From the NCBI GenBank assembly GCA_964608615.1, contig CAZSQG010000002.1:36090-100089 (forward strand): DNA of 64,000 nt. The letters run 5' to 3'. Both the position numbers and the translations under genes were made by a program. Positions 37,090 through 45,722 of this stretch are shown here, one piece after another (the first letter of the stretch is position 1; each line of letters begins with the position of its first letter). The stretch comes from CALEUX01 sp964608615 (lineage in GTDB: Bacteria > Bacteroidota > Bacteroidia > Bacteroidales > Marinilabiliaceae). The notes beneath the pieces were generated by a model, which had not been told where the DNA came from, made no database searches, and worked only from the letters and a program-made list of their open reading frames with translations.

Positions 37090-37196
37090 TTCATAATAAG
37101 TTGAGTCCCGACTCATAATAAAACATAATTTCGGAATAAACCACCCGGATAATTCTTATCGGCTAAAGAGGACCTGCCATATGTTCACGCGATTCC

Positions 37197-37209
37197 ACTA
37201 AATATTAGT
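37197..37209. promoter_or_regulatory. ACTAA-N3-TTAGT palindrome (distal BlaI-type operator candidate)
   Basis: Perfect 5-base arms around ATA, 157 bases before the blaI ATG. It shares the ACTA..TAGT core with two further dyads nearer the gene. Confidence 0.45.
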
Positions 37210-37260
37210 TCTAATAATTAATTATACTTGAGTCTGATAACTACCACTTTAACATTTTTT

Positions 37261-37276
37261 GACTATGTTTATAGTC
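37261..37276. promoter_or_regulatory. GACTAT-N4-ATAGTC palindrome (BlaI-type operator candidate)
   Basis: Perfect 6-base arms around GTTT, just upstream of the -33 TTG (37295) of the blaI promoter. It has the same ACTA/TAGT core as the other two dyads. Confidence 0.55.
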
Positions 37277-37294
37277 ATTTTTTCAATAAAACTA

Positions 37295-37325
37295 TTGCGT
37301 GACTAAATATTTAGTTATAAGTTTG
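37295..37325 (+). promoter_or_regulatory. blaI promoter with operator between -33 and -7
   Basis: TTG (37295-37297) and TAAGTTTG (37318-37325) are 20 bases apart. Between them lies the perfect 14-base palindrome ACTAAATATTTAGT (37302-37315). A repressor bound there would block RNA polymerase, the classic BlaI/MecI arrangement. The start site near 37332 favours the ATG at 37354 as the blaI start. Confidence 0.7.
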
Positions 37326-37353
37326 TATTGAAGGATTGACAAAAACTAATGTT

Positions 37354-37761
37354 ATGCAACTTACAAAAGCAGAAGAACAGGTAATGCAAATATTGTGGCA
37401 GATGAACGAAGGCCTGGTTAAGGACATCCGTGAGCACTTTAGCGACCCAAAACCTGCCCGCAATACCGTATCAACAGTTATAAGAATTCTTGAGAAGAAA
37501 GGATATGTGACACATAAAACATTTGGAAACGTTCATGTGTACCATCCACTTGTAAAAAAGGAAGAATACTCGCGATCACAGCTATTCGGTTTGATGAAGA
37601 ATTATTTCAACAACTCGTTTCCGGCTATGGCCTCCTTTTTTGCCAAAGAAAAAGATCTTTCGTTAAAGGAATTAGAAGAACTGCTTGAAGAAACCCGAAG
37701 TGAACTAGCCAGAAAAAAAAACGGTGTTAAGATTAAGAACAACGATCCTAAAATTAATTAA
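37354..37761 (+). CDS. BlaI/MecI-family repressor
   Basis: 135 residues from the ATG at 37354; a TTG at 37336 would be almost on the predicted transcription start. The winged HTH (LTKAEEQVMQILWQMNEGLVKDI, then ARNTVSTVIRILEKKGYV) is the BlaI/MecI/CopY signature. The C-terminal helices would form the dimer and carry the protease-cleavage site in BlaI. Three ACTA/TAGT palindromes precede it. The gene for the M56 sensor follows 58 bases downstream, so this is a repressor-sensor pair. No beta-lactamase lies nearby; the regulated output may be elsewhere or the pair may control only itself. Confidence 0.9.
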   Translation: MQLTKAEEQVMQILWQMNEGLVKDIREHFSDPKPARNTVSTVIRILEKKGYVTHKTFGNVHVYHPLVKKEEYSRSQLFGLMKNYFNNSFPAMASFFAKEKDLSLKELEELLEETRSELARKKNGVKIKNNDPKIN

Positions 37762-37819
37762 TAGTTTAATGTTCAATGATTTAGGTCACATCTAAACATC
37801 AACCTTAAAAGTGAAAATT

Positions 37820-39667
37820 ATGGAATCATTTGCTATTTACATATTCAAATCAGCAATCTGGCTTACCGTTTTTACAAGTATTTATTATTTATTACTTCGT
37901 AATGAACGGTTCTTTTTTCTCAACAGAGTCTACCTTGTAACAGGCTTACTGGTTTCTTTGCTTTTCCCTCTCATCACAATTCGCTATGAAGTAACCATCG
38001 CAAACATAACAGGAGCAGCGCAGTTTGAAATTCCAACAATAACAGGTGTTGAGCCTGTTGCCAACACATCGGTTAGCTGGCAAATGTTATTATTAATGCT
38101 GTTTATAACAGGCGTATTGTATTTTATTATTCGCTTAACAGTTCAATCCTTCAGGATTATCCGAATTATTCGTAAATATGATAATGAAACTCTGGGTAAT
38201 ATTAAGGTGATAAAGACCGATATTTTCCCTGCCTCATTTTCATTTTTCTCTTATGTTTTTGTCAGTCCTTCAACTCCCGAATCCGAAAAGAGAGAAATTG
38301 TAACGCATGAGATTGAACATATCCGTCAGCATCACTGGATAGACCTGATTTTGGCAGAACTGCTTTGCATTATTCAATGGTTTAACCCTATGGCATGGAT
38401 TTACAGCCACTATATCAGGCAAAACCACGAATACCTTGCCGACCAAATGGCACTTCAAAAAACCGAAGACCCGGCCATTTATAAAGCCGTACTGCTGAAT
38501 CAATTAATAGGAGGAGAAGCCATAAGGCTTGGACATCTGTTTAGTTATTCACTTAACAAAAAAAGATTCACTATGATGAAAAATACAACCATTCCCACAG
38601 TTAAAAAGCTTAAACCGCTTTTAATAATTCCTGCTATGGCAATAGTATTCTATGCTTTTGCTCAGCCGGAATACAAATATGAACAAGCATCCCAAACAAC
38701 AGATTTTGCTAAGGAAAGTAACCCAATAGCTGTTATTAGTGAAGAGGGCGAAAAGGTAAAGGGGGTTGTTGTTCAGGAAAACGGGACTCCATTGCCAGGA
38801 ACATCAATTATTGAAGTTGGCACCCACAAAGGAAGTGTTGCCGATACAAAAGGGCACTTTGAACTTACAGACATTGAGAAAAGCTCAGAACTAACTTTTT
38901 CTTATGTAGGTTTTAAAACAGTCAGGGTAACATCCAATACGGAAAAAGATATGCGCATTGTTATGGTTCCTGATACAATTGTTATTAATGATGGGATTCA
39001 TGTTGTTGGTTATGGCTCAAATCAAGAAGGTGTAAAAGAAGCAGTAAAAAAGGCGGAACAGGATAAAAAAGTTGCTGTTAATATTAAATCAGGGAAAAAC
39101 AACAATAATAAACCTCTTTTTATATTGGATGGGAAAGAGATCAGTGAGGAAGAATTGTCAAAAATTGCCCCTGAAAGCATCGAATCGATTAATGTACTAA
39201 AAGATGCCTCATCCATAGCAAAATATGGAGAAAAGGCTGCTGACGGTGTGGTTGAGATCTTTTTAAAAAAGAATGAAAACCAGAAAAACCAAACAACTAA
39301 AATTGAGCAAGACAAGCCTGTATTCTTTGTTGTAGAAGAAATGCCACAATTTCCCGGAGGTGAGGAGGCGTTAATGCAATATTTGGCCTCCAATATAAAA
39401 TACCCTAAAATAGCCCATGAAAATGGAATACAGGGAAAGGTTTTCGTACAATTTATAATTGACGAAACAGGTAAAGTAACCGAACCCAAAATTCTCCGGG
39501 GTGTAGACCCTTCGCTGGACCAGGAAGCCTTACGTGTTATATCAGGTATGCCCGATTGGAAACCCGGTAAACAGAGAAACAGGAATGTAAAGGTTAATTA
39601 CACTTTACCAATATATTTCAGCTTACAAAAAGAAGAGAAGAAAGAGCAATCCATTTCAATAAACTGA
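37820..39667 (+). CDS. BlaR1-like M56 membrane metallopeptidase fused to SusC-like and TonB C-terminal modules
   Basis: 615 residues from the ATG at 37820 (an in-frame GTG is at 37811). Membrane helices and an M56 protease domain come first, with the zinc motif THEIEHIRQHH near residue 163, then a helix near 255-280. The periplasmic part has no penicillin-binding domain. Instead it carries a carboxypeptidase-regulatory-like fold (about 310-385), a VVGYG box and a TonB-receptor plug-like segment (SINVLKDASSIAKYGEKAADGVVEI). It ends in a TonB C-terminal domain (about 505-605). The likely role is to sense an envelope signal and cleave the BlaI-type repressor. Confidence 0.85.
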   Translation: MESFAIYIFKSAIWLTVFTSIYYLLLRNERFFFLNRVYLVTGLLVSLLFPLITIRYEVTIANITGAAQFEIPTITGVEPVANTSVSWQMLLLMLFITGVLYFIIRLTVQSFRIIRIIRKYDNETLGNIKVIKTDIFPASFSFFSYVFVSPSTPESEKREIVTHEIEHIRQHHWIDLILAELLCIIQWFNPMAWIYSHYIRQNHEYLADQMALQKTEDPAIYKAVLLNQLIGGEAIRLGHLFSYSLNKKRFTMMKNTTIPTVKKLKPLLIIPAMAIVFYAFAQPEYKYEQASQTTDFAKESNPIAVISEEGEKVKGVVVQENGTPLPGTSIIEVGTHKGSVADTKGHFELTDIEKSSELTFSYVGFKTVRVTSNTEKDMRIVMVPDTIVINDGIHVVGYGSNQEGVKEAVKKAEQDKKVAVNIKSGKNNNNKPLFILDGKEISEEELSKIAPESIESINVLKDASSIAKYGEKAADGVVEIFLKKNENQKNQTTKIEQDKPVFFVVEEMPQFPGGEEALMQYLASNIKYPKIAHENGIQGKVFVQFIIDETGKVTEPKILRGVDPSLDQEALRVISGMPDWKPGKQRNRNVKVNYTLPIYFSLQKEEKKEQSISIN

Positions 39668-39707
39668 TTTTGGGAATGCTTCTAAATTCAAACACGATTG
39701 ATTAATA

Positions 39708-39753
39708 AAAAGAGGTTGACCATAAAAGCATTTTTTTGGCCAATCTCTTTTTT
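39708..39753 (+). terminator. Intrinsic terminator after the BlaR1-like gene
   Basis: AAAAGAGGTTG (39708-39718) pairs with CAATCTCTTTT (39741-39751) with one G-T wobble over a 22-base loop; Ts continue to 39753. Confidence 0.7.
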
Positions 39754-39789
39754 AATTAAATAGTCATAAAGAAAAACCCATACCCTATT

Positions 39790-41082
39790 ATGGAACTACT
39801 AAAAAAAAATCTATGCTTCTGGGCCATTCTGCTACTCAGTCAACTTACCTCAGCCCAAATAGTTGACTCTGTTGATTTTTACATAAACAGTTACAACTAC
39901 CCAAAAGCACTTGAGCTGTTGGACAAATCAAATAACACAGACCACCTGATAAAAAGAGCTGCCATTCTTAAAAACCTGAACCGGTATCAGGAAGCTATTG
40001 TTTGCTATGAGGAGCTCCTTGAGAATAACCAGGAAGACGTTGAAATAATAGTGGATCTTGCCGGCTGTTTCGAAGCAATAAACAATTTCAGAGAAGCACA
40101 AAAACAACTACTGCAAGCTCTTCAAATTCAACCAGAAAACATTTTAATAACCCAGAAGCTTGCCAATACTTATTTTCAAAGTGATGATTTTTACAGTGCC
40201 GTTGAATACTATCATAAAGCAGAGCTGGCCAACGATAATTATTTTATAGCAAAACAACTTGCCCGATGTTACGAAAAAATGGATTCCATTGATCAATCCA
40301 TCACCTATTACACCAAAGCATTGGATATTAATCAGTCCGATTATTTATCAACTCTTCGACTTGCAAATATTTTCAGCAAACTACGTGAGACCTTTAATGG
40401 GATCAACCTTACAGAACGATATTTAAGAATTGATTCAACCAACACCAAAATAATGGCAAGTAATGCCTACTTTTATTTTTTAGACAAGAATTACCCCGAA
40501 GCAGTTTCCAGATTTGAGAAATGCCTGCAACTAAAGGATACATCCTTTTTTGTAACTAAAAATTTGGGATACAGCTATTTTAAAAACCAGGAATACGAAG
40601 AAGCCAAAACCTACCTCGAAAAAGCTTTTCTTCGCGATTCCACCAATGCAGAGCTTTGTTATCTAACCGGATTGGCTTGTGCTTACTCGGTCTTTAAAAA
40701 AGATGGAATCGAATACCTTAACAAAAGCATTGCATTGTTAACCCCTTCGCCCCAACTACTTTCAAGTATTTATAATGAACTAGGTAAGGCAAACACCGGT
40801 TATTATCAATACAATGAGGGTCTCAATTCTTATTTAAAAGCATATGAACTAAATCCAGCCGATACAATTTTGATCTTTACCATTGCCAGTCATTACGATA
40901 ACTGGATAAAAGACAAAGAAAAAGCTCTTGAATATTATCAAAAATTCATGAAAACGCGCCCTCAGGGACACCAATCTCAACCAATTGACCCAAACCAAAA
41001 AGTAATGATTGTTTCCTATTACGATTATGTAGAAAAACGTATTGATGAAATAAAAAAAGAAGGCTTCTGGAATAAAGAATAA
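39790..41082 (+). CDS. Secreted TPR-repeat protein
   Basis: 430 residues with a Sec signal peptide ending TSAQ. The mature protein is a string of about nine to ten tetratricopeptide repeats, for example RYQEAIVCYEELLENNQEDVE and SITYYTKALDINQSDYLS. Such proteins are scaffolds for protein contacts in the periplasm or at the outer membrane. No enzyme motif is visible. A terminator separates it from the blaI-blaR1 pair, so a joint function is not implied. Confidence 0.78.
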   Translation: MELLKKNLCFWAILLLSQLTSAQIVDSVDFYINSYNYPKALELLDKSNNTDHLIKRAAILKNLNRYQEAIVCYEELLENNQEDVEIIVDLAGCFEAINNFREAQKQLLQALQIQPENILITQKLANTYFQSDDFYSAVEYYHKAELANDNYFIAKQLARCYEKMDSIDQSITYYTKALDINQSDYLSTLRLANIFSKLRETFNGINLTERYLRIDSTNTKIMASNAYFYFLDKNYPEAVSRFEKCLQLKDTSFFVTKNLGYSYFKNQEYEEAKTYLEKAFLRDSTNAELCYLTGLACAYSVFKKDGIEYLNKSIALLTPSPQLLSSIYNELGKANTGYYQYNEGLNSYLKAYELNPADTILIFTIASHYDNWIKDKEKALEYYQKFMKTRPQGHQSQPIDPNQKVMIVSYYDYVEKRIDEIKKEGFWNKE

Positions 41083-41272
41083 TATGAGTTTATATTGCCA
41101 ACAAAATGACAAAAAAAATGATTTTTACGAAGATGTATTAATTGAATTAAGATAACTCTAACATAACTGCTTAAAACATATTACTATAATTTAACCAGAT
41201 TTAGTATATCGTACACAATAAAGCTGTTTTCAAATAGTTTTTGCTTTATCTTTAGGTTAAAATCAAACAAAA

Positions 41273-42004
41273 ATGAAAAAGAAGTTATTTTTAGGTATTG
41301 CTCTTTTATTTGCCATAATTCAGAGTAATATGGCTCAAATTCAAAAAGATATCATAAAAACCAGCCATGGAGATATGGAAATATGGTTTATTGGCCATGG
41401 CAGCCTTATGATTAGCTTTAACAGTAAAATAATTCATATTGATCCCTTTAGCAACATGGCCGATTACAGCACCTTGCCCAAGGCCGATCTTATCCTGATT
41501 ACCCACGAACATGGTGACCATCTCGACAAAAAAGCCATCGACCTAATCCGAAAAAATGACACCCATTTTATTACAAACACAACAGCAGGAGACATTCTGA
41601 AAGAGGGACAGATAATGAGAAACAACGAGAAGCTAAATATTATGGACTTAACCATAGAATCGGTTCCTGCCTATAATATTGTTCACAAAAGAGACGAAAA
41701 CAATCCGTTTCACCCAAAAAACGTGGGTAATGGCTATATTATAACCTTTAGTAATATTCGTGTTTATATTGCCGGTGATACAGAAAACATTCCCGAAATG
41801 GGCAAAATCAAAGACATTGATATTGCCTTCCTTCCAATGAATCTCCCCTACACCATGACACCCCAAATGGTTGCCGATGCAGCAAGAGTGTTTATGCCCA
41901 AAATACTCTATCCTTACCATTTTGGTGAAACTGACACCAATAAATTGGTGGAACTTTTAAAAGAAGAAAAAGGAATTGAGGTTAGAATAAGAAAAATGAA
42001 TTAA
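41273..42004 (+). CDS. Secreted MBL-fold metal-dependent hydrolase (UlaG-like)
   Basis: 243 residues with a signal peptide (LFLGIALLFAIIQSNMAQ). The metallo-beta-lactamase fold is shown by GHGSLMIS, DPFSNMADY, the HxHxDH motif THEHGDHLD, and the later AGDTENIPEM and YPYHFGETD segments carrying further metal ligands. The order matches UlaG/YhfI-like beta-lactamase-fold hydrolases, not true beta-lactamases. The substrate is unknown; the export signal places it in the periplasm. Confidence 0.83.
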   Translation: MKKKLFLGIALLFAIIQSNMAQIQKDIIKTSHGDMEIWFIGHGSLMISFNSKIIHIDPFSNMADYSTLPKADLILITHEHGDHLDKKAIDLIRKNDTHFITNTTAGDILKEGQIMRNNEKLNIMDLTIESVPAYNIVHKRDENNPFHPKNVGNGYIITFSNIRVYIAGDTENIPEMGKIKDIDIAFLPMNLPYTMTPQMVADAARVFMPKILYPYHFGETDTNKLVELLKEEKGIEVRIRKMN

Positions 42005-42016
42005 AAATTTATTCCC

Positions 42017-42056
42017 AAAAAGGCATCCAGGATTTTATTCTTTTGTATGCCTTTTT
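42017..42056. terminator. Bidirectional terminator between MBL-fold gene and serB
   Basis: AAAAAGGCAT (42017-42026) pairs perfectly with ATGCCTTTTT (42047-42056). A and T runs at both ends let it serve both convergent genes. Confidence 0.75.
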
Positions 42057-42084
42057 GAGTTATAAAATCAGCGTAAAAACATAT

Positions 42085-43308
42085 CTACATATTAATTTCT
42101 CTGTCACGAAAACCCAGTAGGTATAAGATAGCATCCAGGCCAATTTCGGAAATAGAATGCTTAGCCGATGCTTTCACTTTTGGCTTAGCATGAAAAGCAA
42201 TGCCAAGCCCTGCAATCTTTAACATGGGAAGATCATTGGAACCATCGCCAACGGCAATAACCTGATCAAGGAATATATCTTCCTTAAAGGCAATAAGCTT
42301 AAGTAACTCGGCTTTTTTTTCACCATCCACAATTTCACCAATATGACGACCAGTAAGTTTACCCTCGATAATTTCAAGATCATTGGCAAATACATAATCC
42401 ACTCCCAGCTTTGATTTCAAATGATTCCCAAAATAAGAAAACCCTCCTGAAAGGATAGCCGTACGATAACCAAATTTTTTAAGCGTACGGAATAATCTTT
42501 CAGTTCCCTCGGTAAGAGGAATTGATTCAGCAATCTCTTTCATCACCGATTCATCAAGGCCTTTTAATAATGCCACACGTTTAATAAAACTTTCCTTAAA
42601 ATCCATATCACCCCGCATAGCTGCTTCGGTAATAGCACAGACCTCATCATAAACACCTGCTTTACGAGCCAGTTCATCAATAACCTCAACCTGTATCAGA
42701 GTTGAATCCATATCGAAACATATCAAGCGCCGGTTTCGCCTAAAAACACTGTCAACCTGAAAAGCAATGTCAACACCTGTGGATCCTGAAATTTCAATAA
42801 AACTCGTCTTAAGCGATTCAATATCCTTTGGGGTTCCACGTACTGAAAATTCAACCACTGACTTTGAATGAGTTTCCTTTTCATTCAGAGGTATACGTCC
42901 TGAAAGCCTGGAAATAACATCAATATTGAGTCCCTGATCGGAAATCACATTTGTTACAGCCGCCAATTGCCGGGCAGTAAGTTTTCGCGAAAGTAATGTA
43001 ACAATAAACCGTTCCTTGCCTTGATTAATAACCCATTCATTATATTTTTTTTCAGGAATAGGCGTAAATTTTACATTCAAACCCACCTCGTAAGCCTTAA
43101 ATAATAGATCCTTCAGTATGGGTGACGATTCAGCCGTTTCAGGCACCTCAAATAAAATCCCTAATCCCAGATCTTCATGGATAACAGCCTGACCGATATC
43201 CAAAATATTAACATTATATAAAGCTAATACGTCAGTCAGGATGGCTGTTAAGCCCGGTTTATCAACTCCTGAAATATTTAACAGAATAATCTCTCGTTGC
43301 TTACTCAT
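42085..43308 (-). CDS. serB: Phosphoserine phosphatase with N-terminal ACT domains
   Basis: 407 residues from the ATG at 43308; an in-frame TTG at 43335 is less likely. Two ACT-like domains (about 5-80 and 95-170) precede the HAD phosphatase domain, with the nucleophile motif ICFDMDSTLIQ, the SGGFSYFG segment and AVGDGSNDLPML. The enzyme makes L-serine from phosphoserine in the cytosol. ACT domains suggest feedback by an amino acid, as in other two-ACT SerB proteins. A promoter fits upstream on the minus strand: TTG at 43394-43396 and TATCTTTG at 43364-43371, spaced 22. Confidence 0.92.
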   Translation of the reverse strand: MSKQREIILLNISGVDKPGLTAILTDVLALYNVNILDIGQAVIHEDLGLGILFEVPETAESSPILKDLLFKAYEVGLNVKFTPIPEKKYNEWVINQGKERFIVTLLSRKLTARQLAAVTNVISDQGLNIDVISRLSGRIPLNEKETHSKSVVEFSVRGTPKDIESLKTSFIEISGSTGVDIAFQVDSVFRRNRRLICFDMDSTLIQVEVIDELARKAGVYDEVCAITEAAMRGDMDFKESFIKRVALLKGLDESVMKEIAESIPLTEGTERLFRTLKKFGYRTAILSGGFSYFGNHLKSKLGVDYVFANDLEIIEGKLTGRHIGEIVDGEKKAELLKLIAFKEDIFLDQVIAVGDGSNDLPMLKIAGLGIAFHAKPKVKASAKHSISEIGLDAILYLLGFRDREINM

Positions 43309-43555
43309 CTTTTTACAACTCTTTTGATCTTTCAATAAACAATTATGTGAATATGAAGAACTACAAAGATAAAATATGGATAGTTACCAGATTCAAAATT
43401 TAACTAATATTATATAATTGATGATGCAATCATGTTTTTTCATGGCGAATTATTTCACAAAACCACTATGTTAAACACAATCGCAGATAGTACAATCTGC
43501 ATAAATAAAGAAAAAAGAAAAAACATATAAGGTGCTTACAGGAATGAATTCATTC

Positions 43556-43584
43556 TTATATGCATCTTATATGCTTTTATATGC
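43556..43584. repeat. Three short TTATATGC repeats
   Basis: TTATATGC occurs at 43556-43563, 43567-43574 and 43577-43584, just after the trxB stop. The spacing of 10-11 bases is one helical turn, but the AT-rich context makes chance or slippage likely. Confidence 0.4.
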
Positions 43585-43599
43585 TTTACATAGCTACAA

Positions 43600-44607
43600 T
43601 TAATGTAATCCCTGCTCAGCCAGCCAGCGCTCAGTATCCATTGCGGCCATACAACCCGATCCGGCAGCAGTAATAGCCTGACGATAAACAGGATCCTGAA
43701 CATCGCCACAGGCAAAGACTCCCGGTAAAGTAGTCTTGGATGTTCCCGGAACAGTCTTTATATATCCAACGCTATCAGTATCAATGAAATTCTTAAAAAT
43801 ATCAGAATTAGGTTTATGTCCAATTGCCAGAAAAAAACCGTCAATTTTAATTTTAATCTCTTCTTCTTCAGTAGTTCCTTTCTTTTTCCAAAGAACAGCA
43901 CCCTCAACAACTCCCTCACCAAATAAACCTTTGGTTTGATGCTCCCATAAAACCTCAATGTTTTTGGCAGCCAACACCCGCTCCTGCATCACTTTGGATG
44001 CACGTAATTCGTTACGTCGTACAATCATATAAACTTTATTGCAAAGGCCACTTAGGTAAAGAGCTTCTTCGCTTGCTGTATCTCCACCACCAACTACAGC
44101 AACATCTTTACCTCTATAGAAAAATCCATCGCAGGTAGCACATGCCGAAACACCGCTCCCGGCATATTTAGCTTCATCGGCTAATCCAAGATATTGGGCT
44201 GTGGCACCAGTGGCAATAATAACCGCCTGGGCTTCAATTATTTTTTTCTCGTCAACAGTAACCTTAAAAGGGAGTTTTGAGAAATCAGCTTTGGTAGCTA
44301 AACCAAACCGCACAGAAGTTCCAAATCGCTCAGCTTGATTTTTCAGATCCTCCATCATTTCAGTTCCGGTTATACCCTTTGGATATCCCGGAAAATTTTC
44401 AACTTCAGTAGTAGTAGTAAGCTGACCTCCGGGTTGGAGTCCTTCGTACATTACAGGAGAAAGATTGGCTCGGGCTGCATAAATAGCAGCAGTGTATCCG
44501 GCCGGACCTGAACCAATTATAAGAACTTTTACCTTTTCTACATCGGTAATCTCTTTTTCACTCTTAGAATCTCTTTCCAAATTCTCTATTTTTCCAAACA
44601 ATGCCAT
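43600..44607 (-). CDS. trxB: Thioredoxin-disulfide reductase
   Basis: 335 residues. The FAD site is VLIIGSGPAGYTAAIYAARANL, the redox-active pair is in ACATCDGFF, the NADPH site is VAVVGGGDTASEEALYL, and the C-terminal FAD segment is GVFACGDVQDP. All TrxB signatures are present. It reduces thioredoxin with NADPH in the cytosol, and thus could support the AhpC-type peroxiredoxin at 17531. It is transcribed alone. Confidence 0.95.
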   Translation of the reverse strand: MALFGKIENLERDSKSEKEITDVEKVKVLIIGSGPAGYTAAIYAARANLSPVMYEGLQPGGQLTTTTEVENFPGYPKGITGTEMMEDLKNQAERFGTSVRFGLATKADFSKLPFKVTVDEKKIIEAQAVIIATGATAQYLGLADEAKYAGSGVSACATCDGFFYRGKDVAVVGGGDTASEEALYLSGLCNKVYMIVRRNELRASKVMQERVLAAKNIEVLWEHQTKGLFGEGVVEGAVLWKKKGTTEEEEIKIKIDGFFLAIGHKPNSDIFKNFIDTDSVGYIKTVPGTSKTTLPGVFACGDVQDPVYRQAITAAGSGCMAAMDTERWLAEQGLH

Positions 44608-44763
44608 AAATTTAAATATTTAGATGTTTCTATTTGTTATAGCGTTCTTATTCTGTAAAACACTTAATCAAATTTAGTACCGTTATGAATTTCCCCAATA
44701 ATACGTCAACTTAAATGACAAAAAAGCAGTATAATTCAAAAACATCTGCCATAATCAATGAAG

Positions 44764-45720
44764 TTATTCATAACCGGGACCGACAAAAACCAAAGAATCA
44801 GTTGACAAAGAGATAGCACCAACTATTCCTAAACCTCCGGTAACATTGGAATGAATTTTAATTGGATCAACTATTGGCAGTTCATAGTTGTACTCAGCAA
44901 CAACACGACTACGCAGATAATCAAAATAGTCATGCGATTGAGATAACAATAAAAATGTCAAACGTCGTTTTTGACCCGTTGCCGGCTTTTCAACATATGT
45001 AACTGGGATCCTAACATGTAAATGATATTCTAATCCATTAAACATTTGGTCAGAGAAGGTTCCTAAAAAATCAATACCTCCCATAAGACTTCCCTCCTGA
45101 TCCCTGATATAAAAAACAGGATCGTCCTTAATAAAGTTCACCAATTGTGAAGAATATTTTTCACCTGTACCATTTTTATCCCAAACCTCCTCACTTAAAA
45201 GAAGTTGATAATAATCGTCTCCCAAAGCCGGGTCAATTATTGAGATATTACAATCAATATAATACCGCATTACGCCACTCTCATCGGCAGTAAGTCTGCG
45301 AGTGGTATCAATTTTTTCAATATTAACAGCATTTGGGACCAACACTGAACCCGTAACTAAATTTCCATCATCATCACCAGCCTCGATTTGAAAAACATCA
45401 CCTTCATTAATTTTTATCAGCTCACGTTTCGCCCATAAATCACTAAACGGATAACTAAAATAATCAATCTTTTCTCCATTTTTAAAAACCCGGATATAAC
45501 CATCATAAACCCTTTCTAAGTCATCAATAGAAGAATGACTAACACTACGACTCAAGTGCACAGAAAAGACCGAATCAGCGGTCAGAAACGAAAACAAGAC
45601 CAAGTTTCCCCCTCCTTCTCCAAGTTTGAGATTAATATCCTTTTCACAACCAGCAAATAACAGAGATATAACGGAGAATATAGTCGCAGAAAGAAAATAT
45701 TTAAATTTACAATTCTTCAT
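44764..45720 (-). CDS. DUF4249 lipoprotein, partner of a TonB-dependent receptor
   Basis: 318 residues with lipobox LFAGC (Cys25). The mature N-terminus (DINLKLGEGGGNLVLFSFLTADSVFSVHLSRS) is typical of DUF4249 proteins, which in Bacteroidota are encoded directly after TonB-dependent receptors, as here (2-base gap). The likely site is the outer membrane and the likely role is to cap or assist the receptor in substrate capture. The substrate is not known. Confidence 0.82.
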   Translation of the reverse strand: MKNCKFKYFLSATIFSVISLLFAGCEKDINLKLGEGGGNLVLFSFLTADSVFSVHLSRSVSHSSIDDLERVYDGYIRVFKNGEKIDYFSYPFSDLWAKRELIKINEGDVFQIEAGDDDGNLVTGSVLVPNAVNIEKIDTTRRLTADESGVMRYYIDCNISIIDPALGDDYYQLLLSEEVWDKNGTGEKYSSQLVNFIKDDPVFYIRDQEGSLMGGIDFLGTFSDQMFNGLEYHLHVRIPVTYVEKPATGQKRRLTFLLLSQSHDYFDYLRSRVVAEYNYELPIVDPIKIHSNVTGGLGIVGAISLSTDSLVFVGPGYE

Positions 45721-45722
45721 AA

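Noticed and set aside
37336..37353. TTG start for the BlaI-like protein
   Set aside because: It would be about four bases from the predicted transcription start; the ATG at 37354 fits the family.
39022..39489. 155-codon antisense frame in the BlaR1-like gene
   Set aside because: Antisense of clear plug and TonB motifs; Ser/Phe-rich shadow.
41273..42004. Beta-lactamase controlled by the BlaI/BlaR1-like pair
   Set aside because: MBL-fold sequence is UlaG-like, and it is separated by a terminator and a TPR gene.
43556..43584. TTATATGC repeats as a binding site array
   Set aside because: Located downstream of trxB in AT-rich DNA; no promoter context, so slippage or chance is more likely.
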